Part shown: in pieces, positions 33,401-42,521 of the stretch
Numbering within the stretch: position 1 is the stretch's first letter
Layout of the letters: every line of letters starts with the position of its first letter
Assembly (NCBI RefSeq): GCF_014205075.1
Contig: NZ_JACHMU010000001.1
Span: 1,860,001-1,924,000, forward strand
DNA: 64,000 bases
Origin: Microbacterium ginsengiterrae
GTDB taxonomy: Bacteria > Actinomycetota > Actinomycetes > Actinomycetales > Microbacteriaceae
Reading direction: 5' to 3'
The notes under the pieces: model-generated
Seen by the model: only the letters and a program-made list of their open reading frames with translations
Database searches by the model: none
What the model was told of the DNA's origin: nothing
Made by a program: the position numbers and the translations under genes

Positions 33401-35179
33401 CTGGAACGCGAGGCGGGGGTGACCACCGCATGGTTCTCCACGGATGCCGGGGCGACATGGCGGCAGTCCGGATCGACGACGCAGAGCATCACTGCTCCGC
33501 GGCTGGGGATCATCGTCGGGGCCAACGACAGCTCGGGGACGGCGCCGGTCGCACGGATCACCGACGCCGTGGTGACCGCAGGATCGGTGCCGGAAGATCC
33601 GCCGGTGGAGCCGAGCGACCCGCCTGTCGACCCGACGGACCCGACCGATCCGCCCGAGCCGCCGGTCGACCCGACCGATCCGCCCGAGCCCCCGGCGATG
33701 GCAGGCGGGGTCTACGCGTTCGACTACGGCTCGCGCGCGGAGCTCGAGTCCGACGGCTGGAGCTTCGCGGCACGGACGGCGGGCGGCGAGGTCCGTGACA
33801 CCGCACAGTCGAGCGGCATCACGTACAGCGAGTCGGGAACCCGCGTGGCCGCGGGGACCGGCGACCTCTGGGCCGGGCTGAACAACACTCGCAACAGTCT
33901 GTTCCGCCCGCTTCCTTCCGATTGGCGGACGACGGAACTGTCCCTGGACTTCGCGCCGTGGGGCGATTACCAGCAGGCCGGTCTGGTCGTGTACGGCAGT
34001 GACGACGACTACGTCCAGGTGACGAGGAACCACAACTCCGGCAGCGGCGGGCACTCGGTCGCCTTCGTGTCGGAGATCGGCGGGGTCGCGACCGCGAGGG
34101 CGGTCACGGTGAGCGCCACCGAGCTCGTGCTGCGACTCGTCCGGGACGGAGACCGGATCGAGGGGTCCTTCTCGGCCGACGGCGGGGTGACCTGGGTGCT
34201 CGTCGGCTCTGCGGTGCAGACCGTGTCCGCGCCGCAGTTCGGCATCATCGTCGGTGCCAACGAGTCCGGGGGGACGGCCCCGGAGGCGGTCATCCGCGAG
34301 GCGCGGATCGACGCGGCGGCGCCGCCGATCCTCGAGCGGACCGCGGCACCGGAGTCGGACGCGGGCGAGGCACCGGAACCGGAGCGTGCACCTGAGCCCG
34401 AGCAGGAGCCTACGCCCGAGCAGGAGCCCGCGTCCGAGCAGGAGCAGGAGCGCGCGCCGGAACCCGAGCCCGCTCCGGCACCCGAGCCCACGCCGGAGCA
34501 GGAGCCCGACCCGGCACCCGAACCGGCTCCGGAGCCGGAACCCGTGCCCGTCACGTCGACCTACTCGTTCGGGTACGGATCCCGCGACGCGATGCTCGGC
34601 GACGGATGGGACTTCGTCGCGCGCAGCGCGGACGGACAGCCGCGCGACACCGAGCAGGCCGCGCCGGATGGTGTCGCATACACGCCGTCGGGGCTGATCA
34701 TCCCCGTGTCGACGGGAGATCTCCTCGGAGGGGCCGATGGGACGCGCAACAGCGTGTTCCGCGACCTCCCCGAGGACTGGGTGACCGTGCAGGTCGCCGT
34801 CGATTTCGCGCCGACCGCGGGGAACCAGCAGGCCGGGATCGCGCTGTACCAGAACGATGACGAGTACGTGCAGATCACGCGGACCATCGACCAGGGCAGT
34901 GGCGAGAACGGTGTGGTCATGGTGACCGAGAGCGGCGGAGCGGTCGCCGTGCCAGGGACGGCGGCGACCGACGCGACATCGGTGCTGCTCATGCTCCACC
35001 GCGAGGACGGCGGGGTCACCGGGTCGTACTCGGTCGACGGCGGCGCATCCTGGAGCGGTGTGGCGACGGTGGCGCAGTCGATCTCCGCGCCGCGGCTGGC
35101 AATCATCGTCGGGGGAGGCGACGGGGGCACGGACGCACCCGTCGCGACGATCGTCAGGGCCACGGTCACCGCAGGGTGA
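30476..35179 (+). CDS. giant secreted polysaccharide deacetylase with lectin-like repeats
   Basis: 1567 residues from the ATG at 30476. A signal peptide (to about residue 38, ending PTGAQA) and an Ala/Ser-rich stretch lead to a BACON-like Ig domain (about 101-200), then a NodB-type deacetylase domain (about 201-440) with [10 protein letters not shown], the His-x3-His of [11 protein letters not shown] and VLHDFLND. A second BACON-like domain (about 508-608, [12 protein letters not shown]) follows. Four repeats of about 200 residues come next (about 613, 832, 1079, 1361 onwards), each with NTRNS, FAPWG-x-x-QQAGL and D-Y/N-YVQ-x-TR, resembling concanavalin-like DUF1349/xylosidase C-terminal modules. 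Pro/Glu-rich linkers separate them. It probably de-N-acetylates and binds the surface polymer. No LPXTG anchor is seen. Confidence 0.85.
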   Translation: MSSISRTRRTPYGRAGRMAGAVAVLLAATLSVPTGAQALPTRAAAPATSASTSSASPLVAASALASAPALTTEASARALTPALASAQTGGGMAALAAGDTSIVATPAQIVFNAVQGEECPAVQTVGVTTGTSAETGWRAVEDAAWLRASASGSTTPATVSLSAACATLPVGVHDTTLLVQDAGGATVTTVAVTAIVNESSPVRVATWRDGHRGAFSVSVDDGRDSGGAELAAHGMAGTFVMNGTTAPPTYPGLLSAGMELGSHLVSHYCSDVDDETWRYEMEANIAGVADVTGSAERVVSMVWPCGFTTLKAQAIASEYFMSTRGYNINALEDATPANFMNLKSYNSHEHTPFPPADLKTIVDGAQSSGKWANLVLHDFLNDDGAIAYAATKDVWSAPIGDVVKYIHQRDRTIVSGYSESADALDFDVRRLALTASRGRDFEPTFTAADTITMQVALPSGRHALAVSVGGTEVPFSTSQSAGVEFLTYSAPVSTQTQHTRVQLSDSTPPALTLSTTHLSASAVAGAVVPASSFTVTNSGRGTLQWSATTSTPWLTLSPSSGVNGGTVEVGYTATGLAVGTHTGTITVTAPGAVGSPKSIAVTLTVLPQGAQQYPFDYASRSELLADGWDFIARTPAGQPRNTERTSGLTVGYSPTGMTIPADVGDLWESLNNTRNSVFRDLPADWSRVELGVQFAPWGNHQQAGLVVYGDDDNYVQVTRNFNSWLGGNSVAFVSESQRVTTDRTTATASTSLRLRLERDGDTTLASFSADGGVSWVDAGSTTQTIAAPRLGIIVGANDSGGVAPPATITDAVVTRGQTPPDPEPGDPPATGAFAFDYASRSELLADGWDFIARTPSGQPRNTERTSGLTVGYSPTGMTIPADVGDLWESLNNTRNSVFRDLPADWSRVELGVQFAPWGNHQQAGLVVYGDDDNYVQVTRNFNSWLGGNSVAFVSESQRVTTERSDVLSATALRLRLEREAGVTTAWFSTDAGATWRQSGSTTQSITAPRLGIIVGANDSSGTAPVARITDAVVTAGSVPEDPPVEPSDPPVDPTDPTDPPEPPVDPTDPPEPPAMAGGVYAFDYGSRAELESDGWSFAARTAGGEVRDTAQSSGITYSESGTRVAAGTGDLWAGLNNTRNSLFRPLPSDWRTTELSLDFAPWGDYQQAGLVVYGSDDDYVQVTRNHNSGSGGHSVAFVSEIGGVATARAVTVSATELVLRLVRDGDRIEGSFSADGGVTWVLVGSAVQTVSAPQFGIIVGANESGGTAPEAVIREARIDAAAPPILERTAAPESDAGEAPEPERAPEPEQEPTPEQEPASEQEQERAPEPEPAPAPEPTPEQEPDPAPEPAPEPEPVPVTSTYSFGYGSRDAMLGDGWDFVARSADGQPRDTEQAAPDGVAYTPSGLIIPVSTGDLLGGADGTRNSVFRDLPEDWVTVQVAVDFAPTAGNQQAGIALYQNDDEYVQITRTIDQGSGENGVVMVTESGGAVAVPGTAATDATSVLLMLHREDGGVTGSYSVDGGASWSGVATVAQSISAPRLAIIVGGGDGGTDAPVATIVRATVTAG
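32327..32700 (+). repeat. near-identical intragenic repeat, copy 1
   Basis: This segment recurs exactly 660 bp downstream with about a dozen substitutions by eye. It encodes the first half of lectin-like repeat 1. Repeats 3 and 4 of the same protein are clearly more diverged. Confidence 0.9.
32987..33360 (+). repeat. near-identical intragenic repeat, copy 2
   Basis: Second copy of the 374-bp segment, in repeat 2 of the deacetylase. Identity falls sharply after about 33360, so the similarity is patchy within the module. Confidence 0.9.
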
Positions 35180-35206
35180 CGACGGTCCACGGAAACAGGG
35201 GGACGG

Positions 35207-36286
35207 ATGACGAACACACTGGGGGTCGCCGTCGTCGGCGCCGGGTACTGGGGGCCGAATCTGGCCAGGAACTTCCAATACAGCAGGCACTGGCGGCTGG
35301 AGACGATCTGCGATCTGGACATCGAGCGGGCATCCGCCCTCGCGGCGCGCCTGGGCGGGACGGCGGTGACGCCGTCGCTCGACGAGGTCCTCGCGGACCC
35401 GTCGATCGACGCCATCGCCATCGCCACACCGGCCAGGACGCACTGGGCCATCGCGATGGCGGCGATCGCGGCGGGGAAACATGTCGTGGTGGAAAAGCCT
35501 CTCGCCGACAGCAGCGAACGCGCGCAGGCCATGGTCGCCGCGGCGCGCGACGCCGGGGTGGTGCTGATGACCGACCACACGTACTGCTACACCCCGGCGG
35601 TCCTGAAAATGCGCGAACTCATCGAGGCGGGTGACCTCGGCGACATCCTCTACATCGACTCCGTGCGGATCAACCTCGGCATCGTCCAGCCCGATGTCGA
35701 CGTCTTCTGGGATCTCGCGCCCCACGACCTGTCGATCATGGACTTCCTGCTGCCGGGCGGTCTGCAGCCGCTCTCCGTCACCGCGGTCGGTGCCGATCCT
35801 CTCGGCACGGGGAAGTCCTGCGTCGGTCACCTCTCGATGACGCTGCCGAACGGCGCCATCGGCCACGCCCACGTGAACTGGCTGAGCCCGACCAAGATCC
35901 GGCAGATGGTGATCGGCGGGTCGAAGCGCACCGTCGTGTGGGACGACCTCAACCCCCAGCAGCGGGTGAGCGTCTACGACCGGGGGGTGGATCTCGCCAC
36001 GCAGGCACTCGATCACGTCGAGCGGAACTCGACCCTGATCTCCTACCGGCTGGGGGACACCTGGGCCCCGGCGTTGCAGGAGCGGGAGGCGCTCGACGCC
36101 ATGGTCGAGGACTTCGCCCAGGCGATCCGCACCGGGAGCCGGCCGCGTACCGACGGCCACGCGGGACTGCGAGTGCTTTCCGTGCTCGAGGCCGCACGGG
36201 AGAGTCTCGCAGCACGGGACGACACCCTCATGACCTTCGGCGCGCAGCGCCGCGCCGAGCAGAGCCGGGAGCCCGTGGCCTCATGA
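35207..36286 (+). CDS. Gfo/Idh/MocA-family sugar oxidoreductase (WlbA/WbpB-like)
   Basis: 359 residues. The N-terminal Rossmann motif is VAVVGAGYWGPNLARNF (about residues 7-23) and the family signature is AAGKHVVVEKPLAD (about 88-101), whose Lys lies at the nicotinamide. FWDLAPHDLSIMDFLL provides the His of the active site. WlbA/WbpB enzymes oxidise C3 of a UDP-N-acetylhexosaminuronate to allow 3-amination; the matching aminotransferase (40345) and N-acetyltransferase (29669) are in the locus. Myo-inositol or other sugar substrates remain possible. A GGGGGA site precedes the ATG. It overlaps the next gene (ATGA). Confidence 0.85.
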   Translation: MTNTLGVAVVGAGYWGPNLARNFQYSRHWRLETICDLDIERASALAARLGGTAVTPSLDEVLADPSIDAIAIATPARTHWAIAMAAIAAGKHVVVEKPLADSSERAQAMVAAARDAGVVLMTDHTYCYTPAVLKMRELIEAGDLGDILYIDSVRINLGIVQPDVDVFWDLAPHDLSIMDFLLPGGLQPLSVTAVGADPLGTGKSCVGHLSMTLPNGAIGHAHVNWLSPTKIRQMVIGGSKRTVVWDDLNPQQRVSVYDRGVDLATQALDHVERNSTLISYRLGDTWAPALQEREALDAMVEDFAQAIRTGSRPRTDGHAGLRVLSVLEAARESLAARDDTLMTFGAQRRAEQSREPVAS

Positions 36287-37875
36287 CACCGGTCGTCCAG
36301 ACCGCCGACGCCGCCATCCGGCGCAGCGGTGCGATCGTCGATCGCCTGATCGACGTCGCGGTGTCGCGCGCCCGCGCCCGCCGCTTCTCCTCCGCGGCGC
36401 AGTGGGCGCGGACGGCCGCGAACTACGCGATGACGAACGCGTCCGGCCAGCTGCGCAGCACGCGGCTCGAGGTGACGATCGACCTGATCGCCGCCCGCGC
36501 CCTTCCGGTCTCCCCGCCGCGTCGGCCATTGGGCGACCGGCGCCGCGTGCTGCATGTGCTGAGCGAAGCGGCGGAGATCGGTGGACTGACGCGGCTCGCC
36601 GCACGGTGGATCACGCACGAGGAGACCAGCGTCTCCTCCGTCGCCGTCACCCGGCAGACCCACGTCACCGCCTCGCTGGAGGCTGCCGTCCGGCGGTCGG
36701 GCGGCGAGGTGCACGCACTCGGGAGCGGCGATCCGGTGCGCAGTGCCGGGCGTCTTCGAGGACTCAGCGCCGAGTTCGACACGATCGTCTGCCACCTGCA
36801 GCCGGACGATCCCATCCCCGCGCTCGCATTCGGGGCAGGGTACGGTGGTCCGCCCGTCGCGGTGTTCAATCATGCGGATCACCTGTTCCTCCTCGCACCG
36901 ACACGGGCGACGACGATCGTCGACTTCCGTCCGGTGGGCCAGGCGCTCAGCATCCGTGCCAGAGGTTATCTGCCCCAGGCGTGCTTCATGCTTCCTCTCC
37001 TCGTGCCCGACGACGGCAACGGCACGCAGGCGTCCGGTGCCTCCGACGACGGTCAGGTCGTCGCGGTCACGGTCGCCCGGCCGGTGAAGTTCCAGGACAC
37101 GGCCCTTGCCCCGACGTTCGCCGGCATCGTCGCCGAGGCGCTCGAGCGGCATCCGAACATCGTCGTCCGCGCCGTCGGGCCGCGACCGGAGGAGGCGCCG
37201 TGGCCCGAGCTGCAGCGCCGCTATCCCGCGCGGGTGCAGGCGGTCGGCCCGGTGAGTGATCCGATGCCGTACCTGCGCAGCGCGGACGTGTACATCGACA
37301 CCTTCCCGTTCTCCTCCCTCACCTCGCTGCTGGAAGCCTCGTCGCTCTCGCTGCCGGTCCTCACCCTCGACGCGCATCACGGTCTGCGACGGGCCTTCGG
37401 CATCGCGGACTTCGTCGCGGACGACAGCGATCGGCCCGCCGATCTCGACGGGTTCCTCGCGCGGCTGGGGGATCTCGTCAGCGGTCCGGAGGAGCGCAGA
37501 GCCGGGGGCGAGCGTGCGCGTCGCTCCTACGAGTTGATGGTGCCCTCCGACGAGTGGGCGCGGAACGTGCGCGACCTGTACGAGGTGCTCGACGAGCGGG
37601 TGCGCGACGGGCGGATGCTCGGCGAGTCGGCGGCGCCCCTCTACGACGAGGAGCTCGCCCACTACCACCGCGGCCTGCTCGCGATCGAGCAGCGCGTCCC
37701 CCTGTTGTGGACGATGATCGGCTACCTGCCGGGATTCGACGACCGCGAGCGGGCCTGGCTGTCCGCGCGGATCACACTCGTGCGGGCGGTGCAGAAGGTC
37801 GCCAGGACGCTGCGCCTGCCGGTGGAGGGGGCCGAGCGGTTGCTGGTGCCGGCACCGAGGGAGGGACGATCATGA
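36283..37875 (+). CDS. glycosyltransferase, GT4-like
   Basis: 530 residues from the ATG overlapping the previous stop; the open frame extends upstream but only as a shadow. The N-terminal about 90 residues are basic and helical. A GT-B fold then seems to follow: RRVLHVLSEAAEIGGLTRLAARW (Gly-rich nucleotide-sugar loop), VFNHADHLFLLAP, VAVTVARPVKFQD, and in the second domain YLRSADVYIDTFPFSSLTSLLEA, which matches the acceptor-side E-x7-E region only loosely. Sugar and linkage are unknown. It belongs to the six-gene run 35207-42485, in which every gene overlaps the next by four bases. Confidence 0.75.
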   Translation: MTPVVQTADAAIRRSGAIVDRLIDVAVSRARARRFSSAAQWARTAANYAMTNASGQLRSTRLEVTIDLIAARALPVSPPRRPLGDRRRVLHVLSEAAEIGGLTRLAARWITHEETSVSSVAVTRQTHVTASLEAAVRRSGGEVHALGSGDPVRSAGRLRGLSAEFDTIVCHLQPDDPIPALAFGAGYGGPPVAVFNHADHLFLLAPTRATTIVDFRPVGQALSIRARGYLPQACFMLPLLVPDDGNGTQASGASDDGQVVAVTVARPVKFQDTALAPTFAGIVAEALERHPNIVVRAVGPRPEEAPWPELQRRYPARVQAVGPVSDPMPYLRSADVYIDTFPFSSLTSLLEASSLSLPVLTLDAHHGLRRAFGIADFVADDSDRPADLDGFLARLGDLVSGPEERRAGGERARRSYELMVPSDEWARNVRDLYEVLDERVRDGRMLGESAAPLYDEELAHYHRGLLAIEQRVPLLWTMIGYLPGFDDRERAWLSARITLVRAVQKVARTLRLPVEGAERLLVPAPREGRS

Positions 37876-38831
37876 GCGGCGAACGCCTGCACGTGGCGAT
37901 GTGCGTCGACGAGGGATACGCACTGCCGCTGGCGGTGTCGCTGGCGAGCCTGGACGGTGCGAGCGCCGGAACGGACGTGACGGTGCACATCGTGCATCCT
38001 GGCTTCTCGCGCACGGCGCGGGAGCGGATCGCGTCGAAGCTGAGCAACCTCCGGGTGGCGTGGATCGCGATCGAGGGCGACGAGGTGGCGGGCGCGTCGT
38101 ACTCGTGGTTCCTCTCACGGGGCTCGCTGTTCCGGCTGCTGCTCGGCGAACTCCTGCCGCCGGACGTCGAGCGTGTGCTCTATCTGGATGCGGACATCCT
38201 CGTGTCGGCGTCGCCGGCCGCGCTCATCGCGCAGGACCTACAGGGCAGGACGCTGGGGGCGGTCCGCGACGCGAACACCCCATGGGCGGCGAGCATGATG
38301 GGGTCGCCGTGGCGTCGGTGGGGGATCGACCCTGCGAGCCCGTACTTCAACTCCGGCGTGCTGCTCATCGACCTGCGGCGGTGGCGGGCGCGCGAAGTCG
38401 GTACGCGCAGCATCGACCTGCTCCGGGACTACACGCCCCGGTGGGGCGACCAGGACGCGCTCAACGCGGTGCTCGAGGGTGACTGGGTGGAGCTGCACCG
38501 GCGATGGAACCTGCAGACTCCGGTGCTGACCGGCGACAGCCCGGATTGGGCGCTGTGGCGTGCGGAGGTCGAAAGCGCGGTGGCGGCGCCCGGCGTCGTG
38601 CATTTCACCGGCCTCGACAAGCCGTGGAACCACGGCACGGAGCATCCGATGGCGTCGCAGTGGATGCAGTGGCTCGACCGCACGGCCTGGGCCGGATGGC
38701 GGGCCGATGCGCCCAAGGAAGGACGGCTCGAGGCGGTCGGCCGCCGCGCGGTGCGCTGGTACCGCGCGCGGCGCGACCGGCGGGTGAGCCACAACAGCGT
38801 GGTCCTCGATCTGGATGCCGCACCATCATGA
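37872..38831 (+). CDS. glycosyltransferase family 8 protein
   Basis: 319 residues, GT-A fold. HVAMCVDEGYALPLAVSLASL at the N-terminus, the metal-binding D-x-D in ERVLYLDADILVSASPAAL (about residues 97-115), SPYFNSGVLLIDLRRW, WGDQDALNAVLEGDW and VVHFTGLDKPWNHGTEHP are all diagnostic of GT8 enzymes of the LgtC/glycogenin type. These are retaining enzymes that transfer glucose or galactose from UDP-sugars. It probably adds a side or main-chain residue to the repeat unit on the cytoplasmic face. It overlaps the genes on both sides. Confidence 0.93.
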   Translation: MSGERLHVAMCVDEGYALPLAVSLASLDGASAGTDVTVHIVHPGFSRTARERIASKLSNLRVAWIAIEGDEVAGASYSWFLSRGSLFRLLLGELLPPDVERVLYLDADILVSASPAALIAQDLQGRTLGAVRDANTPWAASMMGSPWRRWGIDPASPYFNSGVLLIDLRRWRAREVGTRSIDLLRDYTPRWGDQDALNAVLEGDWVELHRRWNLQTPVLTGDSPDWALWRAEVESAVAAPGVVHFTGLDKPWNHGTEHPMASQWMQWLDRTAWAGWRADAPKEGRLEAVGRRAVRWYRARRDRRVSHNSVVLDLDAAPS

Positions 38832-40348
38832 CCCGATCCATCGATGACACCGCCCCGGCGACGGCCGGGGACCCAGGCCCGCACGGTGGGCTGACCGGCC
38901 GCACTGCCGCGGGCGTGGCGTGGATGATGTCGCAGCAGTGGGTGCTGCGGGTCACCGGTTTCGTCACCGTGCTCGTGCTCACGCGGATCCTCGGACCGGA
39001 GGCGTTCGGCATCGTCGCCGTCGCGATGGCGCTCATCCCGTTCGTGCAGCTGGCGGCCGACATGGGGATCTCGACCTACCTCGTGCAGGCGGACCGTCCG
39101 GAGAAGCGCACCTACGACACGGCGTTCTGGTACTCGGTCGTCACCGCCGTCGTGCTCGGTGGCGTCCTCGTGCTGTGCGCGCCGGCGATCGGTGACCTCC
39201 TGGGCGCACCGGCGGTCGTGCCGGTCGTACGGGTCCTCGCGCTCATCGCGCCCCTCACACTCATGGGCATGGTGCCGCTGGTGATCCTCCGGCGTGCGAT
39301 GCGGTTCCGGGCGATCGCCGTGCAGTCCGTCGTCGCCGGCGCGCTCGGCCAGGTCGTCGCGATCGTGCTCGCGCTCACCGGTGCCGGGGTGTGGGCCCTG
39401 GTGTGGCAGCTCCTCGTCTACCAGGCCTGCATCACCGTCCTCGCCTGGGTCTTCGCCCGCTGGCTGCCGTCGATGCGGTTCTCGCGTGCACGGCTGGGGG
39501 AGATGATGCGGTTCGGCGTCAAGGTCGTCGCCAGCGACGCCGTCTCGGCCGTGCGCGTCATGCTCGAGAACGCCCTCATCGTCGCGGTGCTGGGGACGAC
39601 GGGGCTGGGGTACTTCGCGATCGCCCAGCGGCTCGTGCAGATCGCGCACGAGCTGACGACGAATGCGCTCTCGCCGGTGTCGACCGTCGTGTTCGCGCAG
39701 ATCCGCGGCGTCCGCGAACGCCTGCGCTCCGGGTACCTCCGGGCCCAGTTCACCGCGCATGCGCTCATCGTCCCGGTGATGCTGCTGATCGCCGTCGGCG
39801 GACCCGTCCTCTACCCCGTGCTGTTCGGCGACCAGTGGGGTCCGAGCATCGTGCCCGGTCAGATCCTCGCCCTCGCGGGCATCGTGACGATGAGCGGGAT
39901 CGACAAGGGCCTGTACCTCGGGCTCGGCAGACCGGGGAGATGGTTCCTCTACGTGCTCGTCGTCGATCTCGCGACCATCCTCGTCGCCTGGCTCGTGGTG
40001 CCGTACGGTCTCGTCGCGTACGCGATCGGCTTCCTGTGCGTGGCGTCGGCGGCCACCGCCGCACGCTGGGTGATGGTCGCCCGCATGCTCGACGCGCGGT
40101 GGTGGCAGGTCGCCGCGCCGTTGACGCGTGTCCTCATCCCCGCAGCCTGCGCCGCCGCCGGCGGGCTCGCCGTGGCCTGGTGGACGCAGGAACTCGCGCC
40201 CCTGCTGTCACTGGCGCTGAGCGCGGCGGCGCTCCTGGCGATCTACCTGCCGGCCTCACGCATCTTCGTCCCGAACGTCTGGATCGAGCTGCGGGGCCTG
40301 TCCCGTGCGCTCACCTCTCGATTCCGACCCGCAAGGAGCACGACATGA
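38828..40348 (+). CDS. Wzx-type polysaccharide flippase
   Basis: 506 residues with about 12-14 hydrophobic helices. The N-terminus GVAWMMSQQWVLRVTGFVTVLVLTRILGPEAFGIVAVA is typical of the MOP-superfamily exporters (seen as MSQQWVLRVTGF then TRILGPEAFGIVA). It flips lipid-linked repeat units to the outer face of the membrane for polymerisation. It overlaps both neighbours by four bases. The Wzy- and Wzz-like genes at 46.7-49.6 kb would act after it, and the priming transferase at 53085 before it. Confidence 0.93.
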   Translation: MTRSIDDTAPATAGDPGPHGGLTGRTAAGVAWMMSQQWVLRVTGFVTVLVLTRILGPEAFGIVAVAMALIPFVQLAADMGISTYLVQADRPEKRTYDTAFWYSVVTAVVLGGVLVLCAPAIGDLLGAPAVVPVVRVLALIAPLTLMGMVPLVILRRAMRFRAIAVQSVVAGALGQVVAIVLALTGAGVWALVWQLLVYQACITVLAWVFARWLPSMRFSRARLGEMMRFGVKVVASDAVSAVRVMLENALIVAVLGTTGLGYFAIAQRLVQIAHELTTNALSPVSTVVFAQIRGVRERLRSGYLRAQFTAHALIVPVMLLIAVGGPVLYPVLFGDQWGPSIVPGQILALAGIVTMSGIDKGLYLGLGRPGRWFLYVLVVDLATILVAWLVVPYGLVAYAIGFLCVASAATAARWVMVARMLDARWWQVAAPLTRVLIPAACAAAGGLAVAWWTQELAPLLSLALSAAALLAIYLPASRIFVPNVWIELRGLSRALTSRFRPARSTT

Positions 40349-41463
40349 CGGTTCCGTTCCTCGATCTCGCCGCACAGCAGGCAGAGGTGTCCGCCGAGGT
40401 GCTGGCAGCGTGGCGCGATCAGCTGCTCTCCGCCGCATTCGTCGGCGGCGCAGAGGTCGACGCGTTCGAGCGCGAGTACGCCGACCACATCGGCGTGCGG
40501 CACTGCATCGGCGTCGGCAACGGCACTGATGCGCTGGAACTCGCGTACCGGGCGACGGGGATCTCGCCGGGGGACGAGGTCATCATGCCGGCCAACACGT
40601 TCATCGCCACCGCAGAGGCGGCCTCCCGCATCGGCGCCGTCCCGGTGTTCGTCGACGTCGACGACGAGCACCTGTTGATGGACCCCGGCGCGCTCGCCGC
40701 CGCCGTGACGGCGCGGACGAAAGCGGTCGTGCCCGTCCACCTGTTCGGGCAGACCGCCGACATGGTCGCGATCCGCGCCGTGGCGGAGCGGCACGGGCTC
40801 ACCGTCATCGAGGATGCTGCGCAGGCGCAGGGCGCGGCATCCGACGCCGGGCAGGCCGGGGCGCTCGGCGCGGTGGCGGCCACGAGTTTCTACCCTGGGA
40901 AGAACCTCGGGGCGGCGGGTGACGCCGGCGCCGTGCTCACCGACGACGACCGTGTCGCCCGCACCGTGCGGACCATGGCCGCACACGGCAGCACCGTGAA
41001 GTACGTCCACGAGATGGTGGGGGTGAATTCACGGCTGGATGCCGTGCAGGCCGTCGTGCTGCGTGCGAAGCTTCGCCGGTTGGAGGCGTGGAACACGCAG
41101 CGCCGTGCGGCTGCCGCGTACTACGGCGAGCTCCTCGCGGGGGTGGCGGGGGTGCGTCGGCCCGTCTCGCGCCCGGGGAACATCGACGTCTGGCACCTGT
41201 ACGTGATCCGCCTCGCCGAGCGCGACCGCGTCGCCGCCGCACTGCAGAGTGCGGGGATCGGTACCGGCATCCACTATCCGACACTCGTGCCGTTCACCCC
41301 CGCCTATGCGCACCTCGGGTACCGCCGCGGGCGGTTCCCCGTCGCCGAGGCCGCGGCGGAGGACATGTTGTCCCTGCCGATGTCGCCGCATCTCACCCGC
41401 GCGCAGCAGGCCGAGGTCGCCGAGACGCTGGCGAACGTCGTCGGTGTGGAGGAGGCGGCATGA
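40345..41463 (+). CDS. DegT/DnrJ/EryC1-family sugar aminotransferase (WlbC-like)
   Basis: 372 residues, with AAGGAG before the ATG. The PLP fold is clear: GVGNGTDALELAYRATGISPG, then DEVIMPANTFIATAEAASRIG, VIEDAAQAQGA with the PLP-contacting Asp and Gln, the Schiff-base Lys in FYPGKNLGAAGDAGAV (about residues 176-191), and VNSRLDAVQAVVLRAKL. It transfers an amino group from glutamate to a keto-sugar nucleotide. With the oxidoreductase at 35207 and the N-acetyltransferase at 29669 it would make a 3-acetamido sugar, as in the Wlb/Wbp pathway. A dTDP-keto sugar is the alternative. Confidence 0.93.
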   Translation: MTVPFLDLAAQQAEVSAEVLAAWRDQLLSAAFVGGAEVDAFEREYADHIGVRHCIGVGNGTDALELAYRATGISPGDEVIMPANTFIATAEAASRIGAVPVFVDVDDEHLLMDPGALAAAVTARTKAVVPVHLFGQTADMVAIRAVAERHGLTVIEDAAQAQGAASDAGQAGALGAVAATSFYPGKNLGAAGDAGAVLTDDDRVARTVRTMAAHGSTVKYVHEMVGVNSRLDAVQAVVLRAKLRRLEAWNTQRRAAAAYYGELLAGVAGVRRPVSRPGNIDVWHLYVIRLAERDRVAAALQSAGIGTGIHYPTLVPFTPAYAHLGYRRGRFPVAEAAAEDMLSLPMSPHLTRAQQAEVAETLANVVGVEEAA

Positions 41464-42485
41464 CGGCGCAGCCGCGGGTGTCGGTGGTGATCCCCTGTCA
41501 CGACTACGGTCGGTTCCTCGACGATGCGGTCTCATCCGCCCTCGACCAGCAGGGCGTCGACGTCGACGTGACGATCGTCGACGACGCCTCCACGGACGAC
41601 TCAGTGGCGAGGGCGGAGGCATGGGCGGCGCGGGATGGCCGGGTCTCCGTCGTCGCACACCGGCGCAACCGGGGCCACATCCGGACGTTCAACGAGGCGC
41701 TCGCCCGCGCGACGGCCCCGTACGTGGTGAAGCTCGACGCCGACGACCTGCTCACCGCCGGGTCGCTGCGCCGGTCGGCGGATCTCCTCGAGGCGCACCC
41801 CGGCGTCGTCCTCGTCTCCGGTGAGGTGGAGCATTTCGCCGGAGACGCGCCGAGCGGACTGTCCGACCGGGTGCGCTCGTGGCGCATCCAGGAGGGCGGG
41901 CAGTGGATCGAGGGGCGCATGCGGCGACCGCGCAATCCGCTGTCGCAGCCCGAGATCATGATGCGCCGCGCGGCCCTGGAGCAGGTCGGCGGTCACCGCG
42001 GCGAGGTGCCGGCGTCGAGCGACTTCCACCTGTGGCTGCGCATGGCGGCGGTCGGCGATGTCGCCAGGATCAACGGCGCGGTGCAGGGACTGTACCGCGT
42101 GCACGGCGCGAACATGCAGGCCACGATGCACGCCGGTCTCCTGCGCGACCTGCAGGCGCGGCGCGACGCGATCGAGCTGTTCCTCGCCGAGGAGGGGGCC
42201 GCGCTGCCGGACGCGGCGCGGCTGCGGGAGATCGCGCGGACGGCGCTCGCGCGGGATGCCGTGCGAGCGGCCTTCCAGGAGCTGGAGGCGGGGCGCGATC
42301 CGCAGACGCTCGTGGATGAGGCGCAGGAACTCGACCCTGACATCGTCCGGACTCTCAACTGGAAGCTCCTCGAGCGGCAGCGCCGGGTGGGGGAGCGCGC
42401 CGACGGGTGGATCGCGGCCGGGCACCTGCAGCGTGACCTCGCCGCCAGAGTGCGCTGGCGCATGTGGCGCCGCTACGGCATCTGA
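41460..42485 (+). CDS. glycosyltransferase family 2 protein
   Basis: 341 residues. A GT-A domain fills the N-terminal half: VSVVIPCHDYGRFLDDAVSS, VTIVDDASTDDS, then YVVKLDADDLLTAGSL with the D-x-D-type metal site (about residues 84-99). The C-terminal 130 residues are helical and charged, without a membrane segment. It is an inverting transferase; donor and acceptor are unknown. It is the last gene of the plus-strand run, overlapping the aminotransferase by four bases, and it converges on the GT4 gene with a 36-bp gap containing a short CCGCCTGACCGCTC repeat. Confidence 0.9.
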   Translation: MTAQPRVSVVIPCHDYGRFLDDAVSSALDQQGVDVDVTIVDDASTDDSVARAEAWAARDGRVSVVAHRRNRGHIRTFNEALARATAPYVVKLDADDLLTAGSLRRSADLLEAHPGVVLVSGEVEHFAGDAPSGLSDRVRSWRIQEGGQWIEGRMRRPRNPLSQPEIMMRRAALEQVGGHRGEVPASSDFHLWLRMAAVGDVARINGAVQGLYRVHGANMQATMHAGLLRDLQARRDAIELFLAEEGAALPDAARLREIARTALARDAVRAAFQELEAGRDPQTLVDEAQELDPDIVRTLNWKLLERQRRVGERADGWIAAGHLQRDLAARVRWRMWRRYGI

Positions 42486-42521
42486 CCGCTCCGCCGCCTG
42501 ACCGCTCTGCCGCCTGACTGC

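Noticed and set aside
30632..36160. 1842-codon open frame on the minus strand
   Set aside because: It lies antisense to the deacetylase and oxidoreductase genes and is Arg/Gly/Asp/Val-rich with no domain. It is a typical high-GC shadow frame.
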